Translations under genes and position numbers: made by a program
Shown here: piece after piece, positions 52,539 to 61,866 of the stretch
How positions within the stretch are numbered: position 1 is the first letter of the stretch
Layout: each line of letters opens with the position of its first letter
Notes under the pieces: model-generated
Seen by the model: the letters and a program-made list of their open reading frames with translations, nothing else
Database searches by the model: none
Told to the model about the DNA's origin: nothing
NCBI RefSeq assembly: GCF_003710825.1
Contig: NZ_RHHQ01000008.1
Span: 248,001 to 312,000, forward strand
DNA from: Brevibacillus fluminis
GTDB taxonomy: Bacteria; Bacillota; Bacilli; Brevibacillales; Brevibacillaceae
Reading direction: 5' to 3'
DNA length: 64,000 bases

Positions 52539-54173
52539 ATGCTTCAGCTGGCTGATTTCCAAAACAAGCTTTTGCTTGGCGACGAGGACAAAAAACAAGG
52601 CTTCTGGGTGCAGGATGATGTTCATCTTGCCCACGTCGTCAGCCCTCTTTTCGCCTCGTTCCAAATACCGGCCATGACCGACGGCACCAAAAAGGCGTTT
52701 GAACATCTTCAGATGCCGATGAGCCAGTTCGTCATGAAGCTATCGGACGGCCGGATTTATCAACAAACGCTTCCCTATCCCGGCGACGCCCAAGCGCGCA
52801 TCGAAGCGCATAAAAAGGCGGTAAAGCCGCTGCTGCCTGTGCTCAAGCAGCGGTTGCTCGATTATGTAGAAGCCGATTTCCTCCCCTTTTACTCATCACT
52901 CGACCGCTCCACCCAAACGATCCGCACATTGGCAGAAGCACGCCAACAGGTGCTTGCGCTGCATTCATTTTACGAGCGCGCCTGGCAGCTCCATTTCGAG
53001 ATCGTGATGCCGCGAACCTCGCTATCCATGGCTTTGGAGCAGCTGTACAGCCAGTTGACGGGCGATCCGCAAAGCACCTATGTGTATGAGCTTCTGACCG
53101 GCGTCATGAACAAAACGCTTGAGACGGACAGAGGGCTGTGGAAGCTGGCGCAAGCCGCTCATGACACACAAGAGGTAAAGACGCTCCTGCTGGCAACGCC
53201 GGTCAGCGAACTAGCCCACCGACTTGCCCAAAGCGAGGAAGGACGCGCCTTTTTGACACGCGTGCAGTCGTTTCTGGACGAATACGGCTACCGCACGCCC
53301 AATTCTCATGAATTTGTCGATGAGACCTGGGTGGAAAATCCGGTGCACGCCTTGTCCATCATCGTCTCGTACTTGCAAAAGGAATACGATTTTGATGCGC
53401 ATTTCGCGCAAATCGTTTGTGAACGGGAAAGCAAGGCACAGGCGGTTTTGGACAAAATGCCGGAGGGGGATGCGAAGGAGCAGTTTGTGCATTTGTATCA
53501 ATGGGCACTTGATTCGTGGGGATTGGATGAAGACCATCACTTTTATATCGACGCGATGCTTCCTGCCAAATCACGGCTCTTCTTGCTGCGGGTAGGAGAG
53601 CTGCTCGTGCAGGCGGAAGCACTTGCGGAGCGCAATGATATTTTTTATCTATATTTGGATGAGCTGATCTCCCTTTTGGATGAGCCCATACCTGCCGATT
53701 CGCTTATCGATTCTCGGAAGCAAGCGTATCAGGAGCAAAAGTCGGCCAAAGCCGTACCATTTTACGGAACCCCTCCGAAAATCGACGGAGATGATCCGGT
53801 GCTCGAACGGGTTTTCGGTACCAAGCAGGCTGCCGTGGATGAAACGAAGCAAAGCTTCAGTGGATACGCCGCTTCACAGGGCAGCTATACCGGGACTGTT
53901 AAAGTGGTGCGGGGGCCGGAGGAATTCGCCAAGGTGCAAAAAGGCGACATCCTCGTGTGCCGAACGACGACGCCTCCTTGGACGGTGCTGTTTTCGCTTG
54001 TCGGTGCAGTCGTGACAGATGCTGGCGGGATCTTGTCTCACGCAGGGACGGTCGCGCGGGAATACAAGCTGCCTTCTGTCGTAGGAACCAAAGTGGCGAC
54101 ATCGGTCTTGCGGGATGGGGATACAGTGACCGTCGACGGGACGAACGGAGTTGTCCATTTTGGGAGGGAATAA
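52539..54173 (+). CDS. Central and phosphohistidine-domain subunit of a rifampin-phosphotransferase-like enzyme
   Basis: A 544-residue protein beginning 11 bases after the previous stop, with AGGAGGG before the ATG. The long central part corresponds to the drug-binding domain of Rph by position. The C-terminal swivelling domain is complete: CRTTTPPWTVLFSLVG, then DAGGILSHAGTVAREYKLPS with the phospho-accepting histidine near 501. With the upstream gene it totals about 840 residues, the size of single-chain Rph. Phosphorylation of rifamycins is a reasonable but untested guess. Confidence 0.85.
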   Translation: MLQLADFQNKLLLGDEDKKQGFWVQDDVHLAHVVSPLFASFQIPAMTDGTKKAFEHLQMPMSQFVMKLSDGRIYQQTLPYPGDAQARIEAHKKAVKPLLPVLKQRLLDYVEADFLPFYSSLDRSTQTIRTLAEARQQVLALHSFYERAWQLHFEIVMPRTSLSMALEQLYSQLTGDPQSTYVYELLTGVMNKTLETDRGLWKLAQAAHDTQEVKTLLLATPVSELAHRLAQSEEGRAFLTRVQSFLDEYGYRTPNSHEFVDETWVENPVHALSIIVSYLQKEYDFDAHFAQIVCERESKAQAVLDKMPEGDAKEQFVHLYQWALDSWGLDEDHHFYIDAMLPAKSRLFLLRVGELLVQAEALAERNDIFYLYLDELISLLDEPIPADSLIDSRKQAYQEQKSAKAVPFYGTPPKIDGDDPVLERVFGTKQAAVDETKQSFSGYAASQGSYTGTVKVVRGPEEFAKVQKGDILVCRTTTPPWTVLFSLVGAVVTDAGGILSHAGTVAREYKLPSVVGTKVATSVLRDGDTVTVDGTNGVVHFGRE

Positions 54174-55500
54174 GCACCATTTCATCATTCTCGCCATCCT
54201 GGCAGGGACGTTTCTCGTTCCCGTCAATTCGACCATGATCGCGGTCGGCTTGCCTAGCATTTCGCAATCGCTCGGAAGTGGGCTTGCCAGCTCCTCCTGG
54301 ATCATTACGGTTTATTTGATCGTGATGACCGTGCTGCAGCCAATCGCAGGCAAGCTTGGGGATCTGTACGGGAATCGGCGAATGTTTTTGCTCGGCATGT
54401 TTCTCTTTCTGCTGTCGTCCACGGCGTGCATCTTTTCGACGAATTTGCTGTGGCTCATCTCATTTCGCGCCGTGCAGGCCGTCGGCGGCGCTTTGGCATC
54501 GCCAAATGCCAGCGCGATTCTCCGCTTTGTCACACCTCGGGAAAGACTGGGTAAAGCATTTGGCGTCTTCGGCTTGACGATGGGGCTGGGTGCGGCGATC
54601 GGGCCTCTGGTCGGTTCGCTCTTAATCAGCCAGTGGGGCTGGACCTCCATCTTTTGGATCAATCTGCCATTCGCCTTGTTTTCGCTTTTGGCGGCATTCG
54701 TTTTGCTGCCCAAACGCACGCCAACCGTTCGCGCTGCGCTAGATTGGGTTGGCTCAGTGCTGCTTGCGATAAGCCTTGTCACACTGATTTTAGTCGTGTC
54801 GCACCCTGCATTTTTATCGGTTTGGACGATTGCGCTGTTCGGCCTTTCCACCGCCTTGTTCATCGTCCAGGAACGGCGCAGCGGCGCACCCTTGATCGAA
54901 TTCGCCTTATTTCGCAACCGAGCGTTTACCAGCGCTAATCTGTCTATTTTGCTCAGCAACGCGGTTATGTACAGCACGATCCTAATCATGCCGATCTTAC
55001 TGCAAACCGAGCTGCTTTTCCCCGTAACGACCATCGGCATGCTCCTGTTCGTCTTTTCGCTCGCTTCCTCGCTGTGCTCGTTTGCGGGCGGCCACCTCGA
55101 ATCGCGTCTGGGCAAAAAGCGAACCGTGCTGCTCTCGTTTCTGTTTTCCGCGCTCGGCGCCCTGGCATATTTAGGCATCAGTGTGACGCACTCGCTGGCT
55201 TATTTGTACCTGGCGATGGCGATCGGTGGAATCGGCGCCGGCATCGGCATGGCCTCGATGCAGACAGCTTCCTTGACTTCCGTGCCCAAGGAGATGTCCG
55301 GGATTGCCTCCGGGATTTTTTCCACCTTCCGTTATGTGGGCGGCATGATCGCGTCAGTTCTGGTCAGCCTGTCCATCGGGCACGGGCTGCTTTTTTCCCT
55401 GTTGCTGCTGTTCGCGCTGGTCGGGGTTCCCGTCTCGCTTGGGCTGGGGGAAGCGATCGGGCCTGGCCACGCCGCGAAACAGAAGAATGTCGGCGCTTGA
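54160..55500 (+). CDS. MFS transporter, DHA2-like multidrug exporter
   Basis: About 446 residues with a TTG start at 54160 (ACGGAG nine bases upstream; TTG 54151 is an alternative), overlapping the previous gene and so in its operon. LVPVNSTMIAVGLPSISQSL matches the DHA2 helix-1 pattern, and FGLTMGLGAAIGPLVGSLL is motif C-like, typical of exporters. Association with a phosphotransferase-like pair suggests combined modification and efflux of a natural product. Confidence 0.9.
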   Translation: MGGNKHHFIILAILAGTFLVPVNSTMIAVGLPSISQSLGSGLASSSWIITVYLIVMTVLQPIAGKLGDLYGNRRMFLLGMFLFLLSSTACIFSTNLLWLISFRAVQAVGGALASPNASAILRFVTPRERLGKAFGVFGLTMGLGAAIGPLVGSLLISQWGWTSIFWINLPFALFSLLAAFVLLPKRTPTVRAALDWVGSVLLAISLVTLILVVSHPAFLSVWTIALFGLSTALFIVQERRSGAPLIEFALFRNRAFTSANLSILLSNAVMYSTILIMPILLQTELLFPVTTIGMLLFVFSLASSLCSFAGGHLESRLGKKRTVLLSFLFSALGALAYLGISVTHSLAYLYLAMAIGGIGAGIGMASMQTASLTSVPKEMSGIASGIFSTFRYVGGMIASVLVSLSIGHGLLFSLLLLFALVGVPVSLGLGEAIGPGHAAKQKNVGA

Positions 55501-55518
55501 GAACGTGTTGAATACGTA

Positions 55519-55566
55519 AGGGGCATCCGCTTAAAGGAAGCTACGTGCTTCTTTACGGATGCCCCC
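55519..55566. terminator. Bidirectional terminator
   Basis: AGGGGCATCCG pairs with CGGATGCCCC with a paired inner region; T-runs follow on the plus strand. It separates the exporter gene from the convergent aromatic catabolism cluster. Confidence 0.82.
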
Positions 55567-55599
55567 TTTTTCATTTTTTAGCACGGCCGGTTAAGCCTC

Positions 55600-56928
55600 T
55601 CAACCCGCCGCTTGTAACAATTCCTCGCGATCTGCATACGCTTCCTGAACGAACATAGCGGCGATGGCTGCGATCAGTCCAGCGATCCCGATGAAAAGAA
55701 AGTTCATTTGGAAGGACAAATTCATGGTTAGCAGAACACCCACGAGTGTTGGAGCGACAACGCCGCCGATGCGGCCGAAGCCAAATGACATCCCCAATCC
55801 GGTCGATCTGATTTGCGCAGGGTAGTATTCGGCAACAAATGCATTTGCGATATTTTGAGCACCGATGGAGGCTGCCCCGATCACGGCGGTCAGCGTATAA
55901 ATGACGGCAATGTCCAGCTTGAATCCCAATAAGAGAAACGCGATTCCACCCGAGGCATACAGCGGAACCAGCACTTTTTTAAAGCCAAACCGGTTCGTCA
56001 AGGTGCCAAGTACAATGGTCCCGACGATCGCACCCAGATTTAAAAAGACAACGAACATCATGCTGGATCCTAAATCATAACCCGCGCTCAGCATCAATTT
56101 CGGCAGCCATGTGCTCATTGCATAAATCAGGACAAAGGCGCAGAAAAAACAGATCCAAAACATTAATGTACTCACCGTACGCTTCTTTTCAAACAGTTTC
56201 ACAATCGGAGAACCAGCGTGCTTGCTGCCCAGCTTTTCAAACGTGAGCGAATTCGGAAGCGGATTGGCCGGATTGGCACGGCGGAGAACCGCACGAAGCT
56301 CATCCTCTTTTCCTTTTGCTAGGAGCGAGCTGATCGATTCCGGCAAAAAGGAGACCAAAATGGGAACGAACAGAAGCGGAATGCCGGCGATCCAAAAGAT
56401 CGGTTTCCAACCCATAGCCGGCAGTAGGCTTTTCCCAATCATCGCCGCCGCAACCGACCCGATGGAATACCCGCAGAACACGATGGATACCAGCGCATTT
56501 CGGATTGCTTTCGGCGTATAATCGGCTGTCAACGCGATCACATTCGGCATTACCCCGCCGAGCCCTAAGCCCGCTATGATACGGAATACGGTGAACATCA
56601 CGGGTCCATTTGCAAAACCAGCCAATGCGGTAAATAGGCTGAACTGTAGCACGGAAAAAATGATGACTTTTTTTCGCCCGATCTTATCGGCAGCAAATCC
56701 GAACAAAATGGCGCCGATCGCCGTGCCAATGGCGGTGTAACTGCCAATCGCCCCGACCTCAATCGGTGTTAACGACCATTCCTTCATGAGAAACGGAACA
56801 GACAAGCCATATAAGACCACATCATAGCCATCAAAAACGATAATGAGAAAACACCAGAAGATCAACATCATGTGAAAGCGGTTAAATTTTGCTTGATCGA
56901 TCAGCTGATTTGCACGAATTTGTTCCAT
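55600..56928 (-). CDS. MFS aromatic acid:H+ symporter (AAHS family, PcaK/BenK-like)
   Basis: With the ATG at 56928 (AAGGGG upstream), the product is 442 residues and 12 helices. The AAHS hallmark in helix 1 is present (LIIVFDGYDVVLYGLSVPFL; the D-G-x-D binds the aromatic acid), as is FGFAADKIGRKKVII in loop 2-3. It probably imports the aromatic acid (for example gentisate or a hydroxybenzoate) broken down by the enzymes encoded upstream on the same strand. Confidence 0.93.
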   Translation of the reverse strand: MEQIRANQLIDQAKFNRFHMMLIFWCFLIIVFDGYDVVLYGLSVPFLMKEWSLTPIEVGAIGSYTAIGTAIGAILFGFAADKIGRKKVIIFSVLQFSLFTALAGFANGPVMFTVFRIIAGLGLGGVMPNVIALTADYTPKAIRNALVSIVFCGYSIGSVAAAMIGKSLLPAMGWKPIFWIAGIPLLFVPILVSFLPESISSLLAKGKEDELRAVLRRANPANPLPNSLTFEKLGSKHAGSPIVKLFEKKRTVSTLMFWICFFCAFVLIYAMSTWLPKLMLSAGYDLGSSMMFVVFLNLGAIVGTIVLGTLTNRFGFKKVLVPLYASGGIAFLLLGFKLDIAVIYTLTAVIGAASIGAQNIANAFVAEYYPAQIRSTGLGMSFGFGRIGGVVAPTLVGVLLTMNLSFQMNFLFIGIAGLIAAIAAMFVQEAYADREELLQAAG

Positions 56929-57087
56929 CCAGTCAACCCCTTGCCAGCGCCCATAACGCTTATTTTTTGACTTATCTGTATTTTTATCGTAAAGCCTTTC
57001 CAACCGATAAGATACCGACACGACTTACGAAAATCGCTTTTCCTTTCCTACACGGCATACGATGAATAGGAAGATGGGAACGAAAAG

Positions 57088-57129
57088 AAGCAGTGCGCAA
57101 GAGGCATGATAGCCGCAATCGCACTGCTT
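57088..57129 (-). terminator. Hairpin between thioesterase and transporter genes
   Basis: AAGCAGTGCG (57088-57097) pairs perfectly with CGCACTGCTT (57120-57129). On the minus strand a T-rich stretch follows. It may lower transporter expression relative to the enzymes. Confidence 0.6.
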
Positions 57130-57144
57130 GATGTGTTGTTCGCT

Positions 57145-57549
57145 TTATCGTATCAAAGAGGCCCGAACGGATTCGGGTATCGTCACTGCTTTTGGACTTC
57201 CTTCCGCAAAAGATGTCCACGCCCGCACTTCATATCCGCTTGCCAGCAACGTTTCTCCTCTATAGAAAGCATGCTCCAGTTTGAACACTTTATCTCTGAG
57301 CTCAAGCACCTGTGTTTCAACATGGATCTCGTCTTCAAAGCATGCCGGCTTTTTAAACACGCAATGCGTTTCTAGCAGCGGCAGGGCGATTTTTTCATGG
57401 ACAAAAAGGGACGACAAAGGAAGCTCGATCGAATGAAACAGCCCCCCTGTCGCTTGATCCATCCACTTATAAAAATTGGGGTAAAAAACAATCCCTGCCG
57501 CGTCCGTGTCTCCCCACGCCACTTTGAACGTATACACCGATTTCAACAT
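57145..57549 (-). CDS. 4-hydroxybenzoyl-CoA-type thioesterase (hotdog fold)
   Basis: A 134-residue hotdog protein. The catalytic-loop signature WGDTDAAGIVFYPNFYKWMDQA contains the aspartate typical of the 4-hydroxybenzoyl-CoA thioesterase (YbgC-like) group. Placed between gentisate dioxygenase and an aromatic acid transporter gene and downstream of a CoA ligase, it probably releases a hydroxybenzoate or gentisate from its CoA ester. Confidence 0.88.
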   Translation of the reverse strand: MLKSVYTFKVAWGDTDAAGIVFYPNFYKWMDQATGGLFHSIELPLSSLFVHEKIALPLLETHCVFKKPACFEDEIHVETQVLELRDKVFKLEHAFYRGETLLASGYEVRAWTSFAEGSPKAVTIPESVRASLIR

Positions 57550-57597
57550 CCTGCTCGTCCCTTTCGCATGACCTCATCCTACCGTCGCATCTATGGT

Positions 57598-58716
57598 CTA
57601 TGGCAGCAGCGGAAAAAATTCATCGAGAATTTCCTGATGCCCGTTATTTTCAGTGTAAGCCTCTTCTCTTTGCAGACCGAGCGCTTCCATTATCGGCAAA
57701 TCGCTGGTCGAAAATAAATACGTATCGTCTGACGATAGATTCACATGCTCATGCCATGCCCAGTTGGGCACCACAAAGAAGTCACCCTGGGACCAATTAT
57801 ATTTCACACCGTTGATCACCGAATAACCGGTTCCTTTAAAAACATGATAGATGGTCGCACTGGTATGACGATGGGCTTTCGACCGGAAACCGGAAGGCAG
57901 CTTTTGCATCCACGAAGCGATATTCGGATGAGCGGTTGCTCCATTCGATGGATTGATATACTCCACTGCATGCCCATCAAACGGATCGGGCGCGAATTCG
58001 CTCAACCCCGTGAGCGACTGCTCCGTCCCCTTCCACTTATACGAACCAAGCGGTGCGATTTGAGGCTTCCGATCCGCGATTGGTCGCACCATCCCCCCCA
58101 TGTAACGTTTGGCGGAATAGTTGTCGGGAAGTGAAGGTTGCTCAATTTTGTCAGGATACGATTCAAAAAAGGTCCCGCCTAGGCCGTATATGAAGGGGAT
58201 ATCGAGGCAATCCATCCAAATCATCGGTTTGTCTCCCGGGTGGGAATGACCGTGCCAGAGCCCTTGTGGAGTAATGAGGAAATCCCCTTCCTCCATGAAA
58301 ATTCGCTCGCCTTGCACGATGGAGTATGCCCCTTCACCTTGTGTGATAAAGCGGAGGGCGCTTTGTGTATGCCGATGCGAAGGTGCGGTTTCCCCAGGAA
58401 GAATCAGCTGAACAGCCGCATAGAGCGTCTGGGTGGTAGATGCCCATCCCCAAGGCTGACGGTTGACCAAGCCCGGGTTTTGCAAATAGATGGCGCGCCG
58501 TTCGCCGCCCCGCTCAGGCGTGAAGATTTCGGTCGCTTCCATCAGCTTTGCATAGAGCGTTTCCCACTTCCACAGATAAGGAAGGGCTTGCGGCTGGGGC
58601 TGCTTATGCATGAGATCAGGGATTGCACTCCACAGCGGTCCCAGATGGTAGCGTTCTATGTCCTTGGTAAAATTCTGAACAACCGCGCTTTGAAAAAAGT
58701 CCAATTTCTCTGCCAT
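57598..58716 (-). CDS. Gentisate 1,2-dioxygenase
   Basis: A 372-residue bicupin Fe(II) enzyme that cleaves gentisate to maleylpyruvate. The first cupin has PSHRHTQSALRFITQGEGAY and ITPQGLWHGHSHPG with the metal-binding histidines; the second has RSKAHRHTSATIYHVFKGTG and VPNWAWHEHVN. Length and motifs match the gentisate/1-hydroxy-2-naphthoate dioxygenase family. Downstream pathway enzymes are encoded immediately upstream, supporting gentisate as the ring-cleavage substrate. Confidence 0.93.
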   Translation of the reverse strand: MAEKLDFFQSAVVQNFTKDIERYHLGPLWSAIPDLMHKQPQPQALPYLWKWETLYAKLMEATEIFTPERGGERRAIYLQNPGLVNRQPWGWASTTQTLYAAVQLILPGETAPSHRHTQSALRFITQGEGAYSIVQGERIFMEEGDFLITPQGLWHGHSHPGDKPMIWMDCLDIPFIYGLGGTFFESYPDKIEQPSLPDNYSAKRYMGGMVRPIADRKPQIAPLGSYKWKGTEQSLTGLSEFAPDPFDGHAVEYINPSNGATAHPNIASWMQKLPSGFRSKAHRHTSATIYHVFKGTGYSVINGVKYNWSQGDFFVVPNWAWHEHVNLSSDDTYLFSTSDLPIMEALGLQREEAYTENNGHQEILDEFFPLLP

Positions 58717-58733
58717 ATCATGTTACACCCCTT

Positions 58734-59234
58734 TTACTTATGTTGATTTGCGGACGCATAGTGTTCGACATTCCGCTTGATTTGGCCCAGATGCTTTTCC
58801 AAATGCTCTACCACCAAATGGTCGACGACAAATGACATGGACTTGGTCCCGAAGCGGGGATTGCGGCTTGGGGCCTCAATCGCCAAATCATCATCTGTAA
58901 AAGACAGCAGGATCGTTTCGATCTCGGGTAAGCTTTCCAAGAGGTTATGCCGTACACCCGATACCGATCGCTGTGGCGCTGTCGCCACGGCTTCCAATCT
59001 GCCCTCATGCTGCAGCCCGCGCCCCCATTCCGTGCCAGGGGACTGGATGACACGCTGCATCTCATACAGCCAATAGGGGATCGCTTCTTCCACATGGCAC
59101 AACACCTCCATGATGGACCACGATTCGTCGGAAGGCTTCCAGCGAATCTGCTCTTCGGAAAGAGTGCCTGTTACGTTCACGATTTCCTTGAGCAATGCAT
59201 GTGTTTCCTCAGTTGCTTTCTGACTGCGGCTCAT
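58734..59234 (-). CDS. DinB-fold protein, candidate thiol-dependent maleylpyruvate isomerase
   Basis: A 166-residue DinB-superfamily four-helix protein with a metal site formed by His47 (CHVEEAIPYW) and the His144-x3-His148 pair (VVEHLEKHLGQI). Mycothiol-dependent maleylpyruvate isomerases share this fold. The gene lies exactly between gentisate dioxygenase and fumarylpyruvate hydrolase genes, where an isomerase is required and none other is present. Bacillales make bacillithiol, so a bacillithiol-dependent isomerase is my inference. Confidence 0.75.
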   Translation of the reverse strand: MSRSQKATEETHALLKEIVNVTGTLSEEQIRWKPSDESWSIMEVLCHVEEAIPYWLYEMQRVIQSPGTEWGRGLQHEGRLEAVATAPQRSVSGVRHNLLESLPEIETILLSFTDDDLAIEAPSRNPRFGTKSMSFVVDHLVVEHLEKHLGQIKRNVEHYASANQHK

Positions 59235-59235
59235 G

Positions 59236-60180
59236 TCATCCCTCCTGTCCCGTTTTTTTCACCTGATTTTCCAGAACGCCAATTCGGTCGATTTCAATGC
59301 GCACCACATCACCGTCTTGCAAAAAAACTTGAGGATTGCGTGCGACACCGACTCCTCCCGGTGTTCCGGTCAAAATCACATCCCCCGGCTCCAGCGTCAT
59401 GAGCCCAGAGAGAAACTCCACTAAATAAGGAACCGTGAAGACGAGGTTTGCGGTGTTCGAGCGTTGGCGTTCTTCACCGTTGACTGTGAGCACAACTTCC
59501 AACCCAGCCGGATCGCCGAGCTCATCTTGCGTAACGAGCCATGGTCCCATCGGGGCGCTTCCCTCCACCGTTTTTCCTTGCAGCCACTGAATCGTTCTTC
59601 TTTGAATATCACGATAAGTCACGTCATTGGCGATGGTATAGCCGGCCACGTAATTCAGGGCTTGATCAGCGGAAACATTTCTCGCACGCTTCCCGATCAC
59701 AAATGCCATTTCAGCTTCGTAATCCAATTGCTCGGAGATCGGATGGAACGGAATCGGATCCTGTGGCCCCACGATGGTATTGGCGAATTTGGCAAAGACC
59801 ACCGGAACAGGCGGCAGCTCCCGTCCCATTTCCAAAATGTGCTCGCGGTAATTATGACCGACACAAATCATTTTTCCGGGCTGAAGCACCGGGGCTTCCA
59901 GCTTTACTTCATCGACGGGGATCACGACCCGATATTTCTGCTCCCGTGAGTCCGTTTGAATAAATTCAACGGCTTCTTTGGCAAGGGACAAGCTGGCATC
60001 GCCGCCTTGCAGGAACTCCACCATATTGGGGGGAACGTACGCTTCCGCGATTTGTTTTGCGCGCAAATGCCCGAGCGATTCCAATAACGACTGGTACGCA
60101 TAGTTCAAATCGATGACCTGATTGTCAATCAAGCACCCAATGCGTGTGTGACCGTTCGTTTGATAGGTGACTAGCTTCAT
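59236..60180 (-). CDS. Fumarylacetoacetate hydrolase family protein, probable fumarylpyruvate hydrolase
   Basis: A 314-residue FAH-family enzyme. The metal-binding Glu pair lies in DYEAEMAFVIGK; VGHNYREHILEMG and GDVILTGTPGGVGVARNP are family signatures. In the gentisate route it splits fumarylpyruvate into fumarate and pyruvate. The stop is one base from the DinB gene, which suggests tight co-expression. Members can also act as decarboxylases or isomerases, but context favours hydrolysis. Confidence 0.9.
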   Translation of the reverse strand: MKLVTYQTNGHTRIGCLIDNQVIDLNYAYQSLLESLGHLRAKQIAEAYVPPNMVEFLQGGDASLSLAKEAVEFIQTDSREQKYRVVIPVDEVKLEAPVLQPGKMICVGHNYREHILEMGRELPPVPVVFAKFANTIVGPQDPIPFHPISEQLDYEAEMAFVIGKRARNVSADQALNYVAGYTIANDVTYRDIQRRTIQWLQGKTVEGSAPMGPWLVTQDELGDPAGLEVVLTVNGEERQRSNTANLVFTVPYLVEFLSGLMTLEPGDVILTGTPGGVGVARNPQVFLQDGDVVRIEIDRIGVLENQVKKTGQEG

Positions 60181-60288
60181 ATTCCAACTCTCCTATGTAA
60201 CGAGGTCGCCAACAGGCTTCCCTCACCATCTTTTTGTTGTTTTATTTCCACTATTCAGAACGAAATGACCGAATTCATCTGCCGAGGG

Positions 60289-61842
60289 TCACCTTGGTTC
60301 ATACGTTTCCATTAGCCTGTCTTTCAATCGTCCTTTTTGAATCTTTCCGCTTGCGGTCAATGGTAAGTCGTCGACAAAAACAATCCGGTTTGGCACCTTA
60401 TAGTCTGCAAGCTGTTGCTTCAAGTAGGATTTCATTTCTTCTTCCGTTGCCACAGCATTTTCTCGCAGTCTGACAGCGGCACAAACAATTTCACCCATAA
60501 CCGAATCAGGTAAGCCCACTACAGCAGCTTCCATGATTTTGGGATGACGATAAAGCAATTCTTCGATTTCTCTCGGGTAGATGTTATAGCCACCGCGGAT
60601 AATCATTTCTTTTTTGCGGCCAACAATTCGCAAATAGCCGTTTTGATCGAGCGTTCCCAAATCTCCTGTGTAATACCAGCCTTCTGTGTCCAATGCTTGG
60701 TGCGTTTGCTCCGGCGCTTGATAGTATCCTTTCATGACGCCCAAACTGCGGCAAACGATTTCGCCCACCTGGCCCGCTTCCAGCGTTTCTTTCTGGTCAT
60801 TCACAATCTTGATCTCCGCTTCAAAAGCGCCCTTTCCAACCGTTTCCAGGATGTTGGTCTCTTCATCATCCAATAAGGTGAAGGTTACGGCGGCTGATGT
60901 TTCGGTTGCTCCGTAAGAGACACAAATGTTCAAGCCCATCTTTTCACGCAGCTGCTTGATCGTTTCGGCCGGACAAGGAGCAGCGGCGATGATGCCTGTT
61001 CGCAAAGACGAAAGGTTAAAGGTGGAGAAATCCGGGTGGTTGAGCTCCAGAATAAACATGGTCGGCACAGCATGATGGACCGTTACCCGCTCCTGCTCGA
61101 TCAAGCGCAATGCGTCTACCGCTTTGTATTTTTCTTGCAAAACCATCCTTGCTTGGGATAGCAGCGTTGACATGAAACAAGAGATCATGCCGAATACATG
61201 AAAGAGCGGGACGGGCACTAAAAATACATCCTCAGCACCACAAGCCAATGTTTCAACGGTTTGCGCCGCGGTATAGATCACATTTTGATGTGTCAGCATC
61301 GCACCCTTAGGGAATCCTGTCGTGCCTGATGTGTAAAGGATGCAAAAGACATCCTCCACTGGATCGATATCCACGACAGGAAGCGTGCCTCCTCTTCCTT
61401 CAAGCAAAAGCTGGGCATAATCAGCCGCCTCGCTTCTCTTAAATCGAACGGTCACCACGTGTTCAACCAACGGGAGGAGCAAATCGATCCCGATATGTTC
61501 AGCGAATTCTTCACACACGAAAACGACTTTTGTCTGGGCGTTCTGCACGATATGCGCGACTTCATGGGACCGGTATCGGGTATTAAACGGTACAACGATC
61601 GCGCCGATTTTGGCAACGGCCAAATAAATCGCGGCTGTTTCGTGCCAATTCGGCAGACAAACACCGATCCGTTCCCCTTTTCGTACACCCATCCGTACCA
61701 GAGCCGCGGCGAGCGCCTCCACCTCTTCTTGCAGCTCGCAATAGGTCATTCTTCTGAACAAATCATAGAGGACCTCGTGATCCGGCCTTTGCTCTGCTGC
61801 CTGATCCAGTATTTGTGATACGGTAAGGTTTTTCCACTTCAT
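60289..61842 (-). CDS. Acyl-CoA synthetase (AMP-forming), probably for an aromatic or arylalkanoic acid
   Basis: A 517-residue ANL-superfamily ligase from ATG 61842. Motifs in order are YTSGTTGFPKGAMLTH (P-loop), YGATETS, YYTGDLGTLDQNGYLRIVGRKK with the hinge, and the catalytic lysine in TASGKIQKGRL. It activates an acid as an acyl-AMP and then a CoA thioester. Neighbouring thiolase and enoyl-CoA hydratase genes suggest a side-chain acid; the hydroxybenzoyl-CoA-type thioesterase suggests an aromatic one. Confidence 0.9.
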   Translation of the reverse strand: MKWKNLTVSQILDQAAEQRPDHEVLYDLFRRMTYCELQEEVEALAAALVRMGVRKGERIGVCLPNWHETAAIYLAVAKIGAIVVPFNTRYRSHEVAHIVQNAQTKVVFVCEEFAEHIGIDLLLPLVEHVVTVRFKRSEAADYAQLLLEGRGGTLPVVDIDPVEDVFCILYTSGTTGFPKGAMLTHQNVIYTAAQTVETLACGAEDVFLVPVPLFHVFGMISCFMSTLLSQARMVLQEKYKAVDALRLIEQERVTVHHAVPTMFILELNHPDFSTFNLSSLRTGIIAAAPCPAETIKQLREKMGLNICVSYGATETSAAVTFTLLDDEETNILETVGKGAFEAEIKIVNDQKETLEAGQVGEIVCRSLGVMKGYYQAPEQTHQALDTEGWYYTGDLGTLDQNGYLRIVGRKKEMIIRGGYNIYPREIEELLYRHPKIMEAAVVGLPDSVMGEIVCAAVRLRENAVATEEEMKSYLKQQLADYKVPNRIVFVDDLPLTASGKIQKGRLKDRLMETYEPR

Positions 61843-61866
61843 TTTCCTGCATGACCTCACTTCCGC

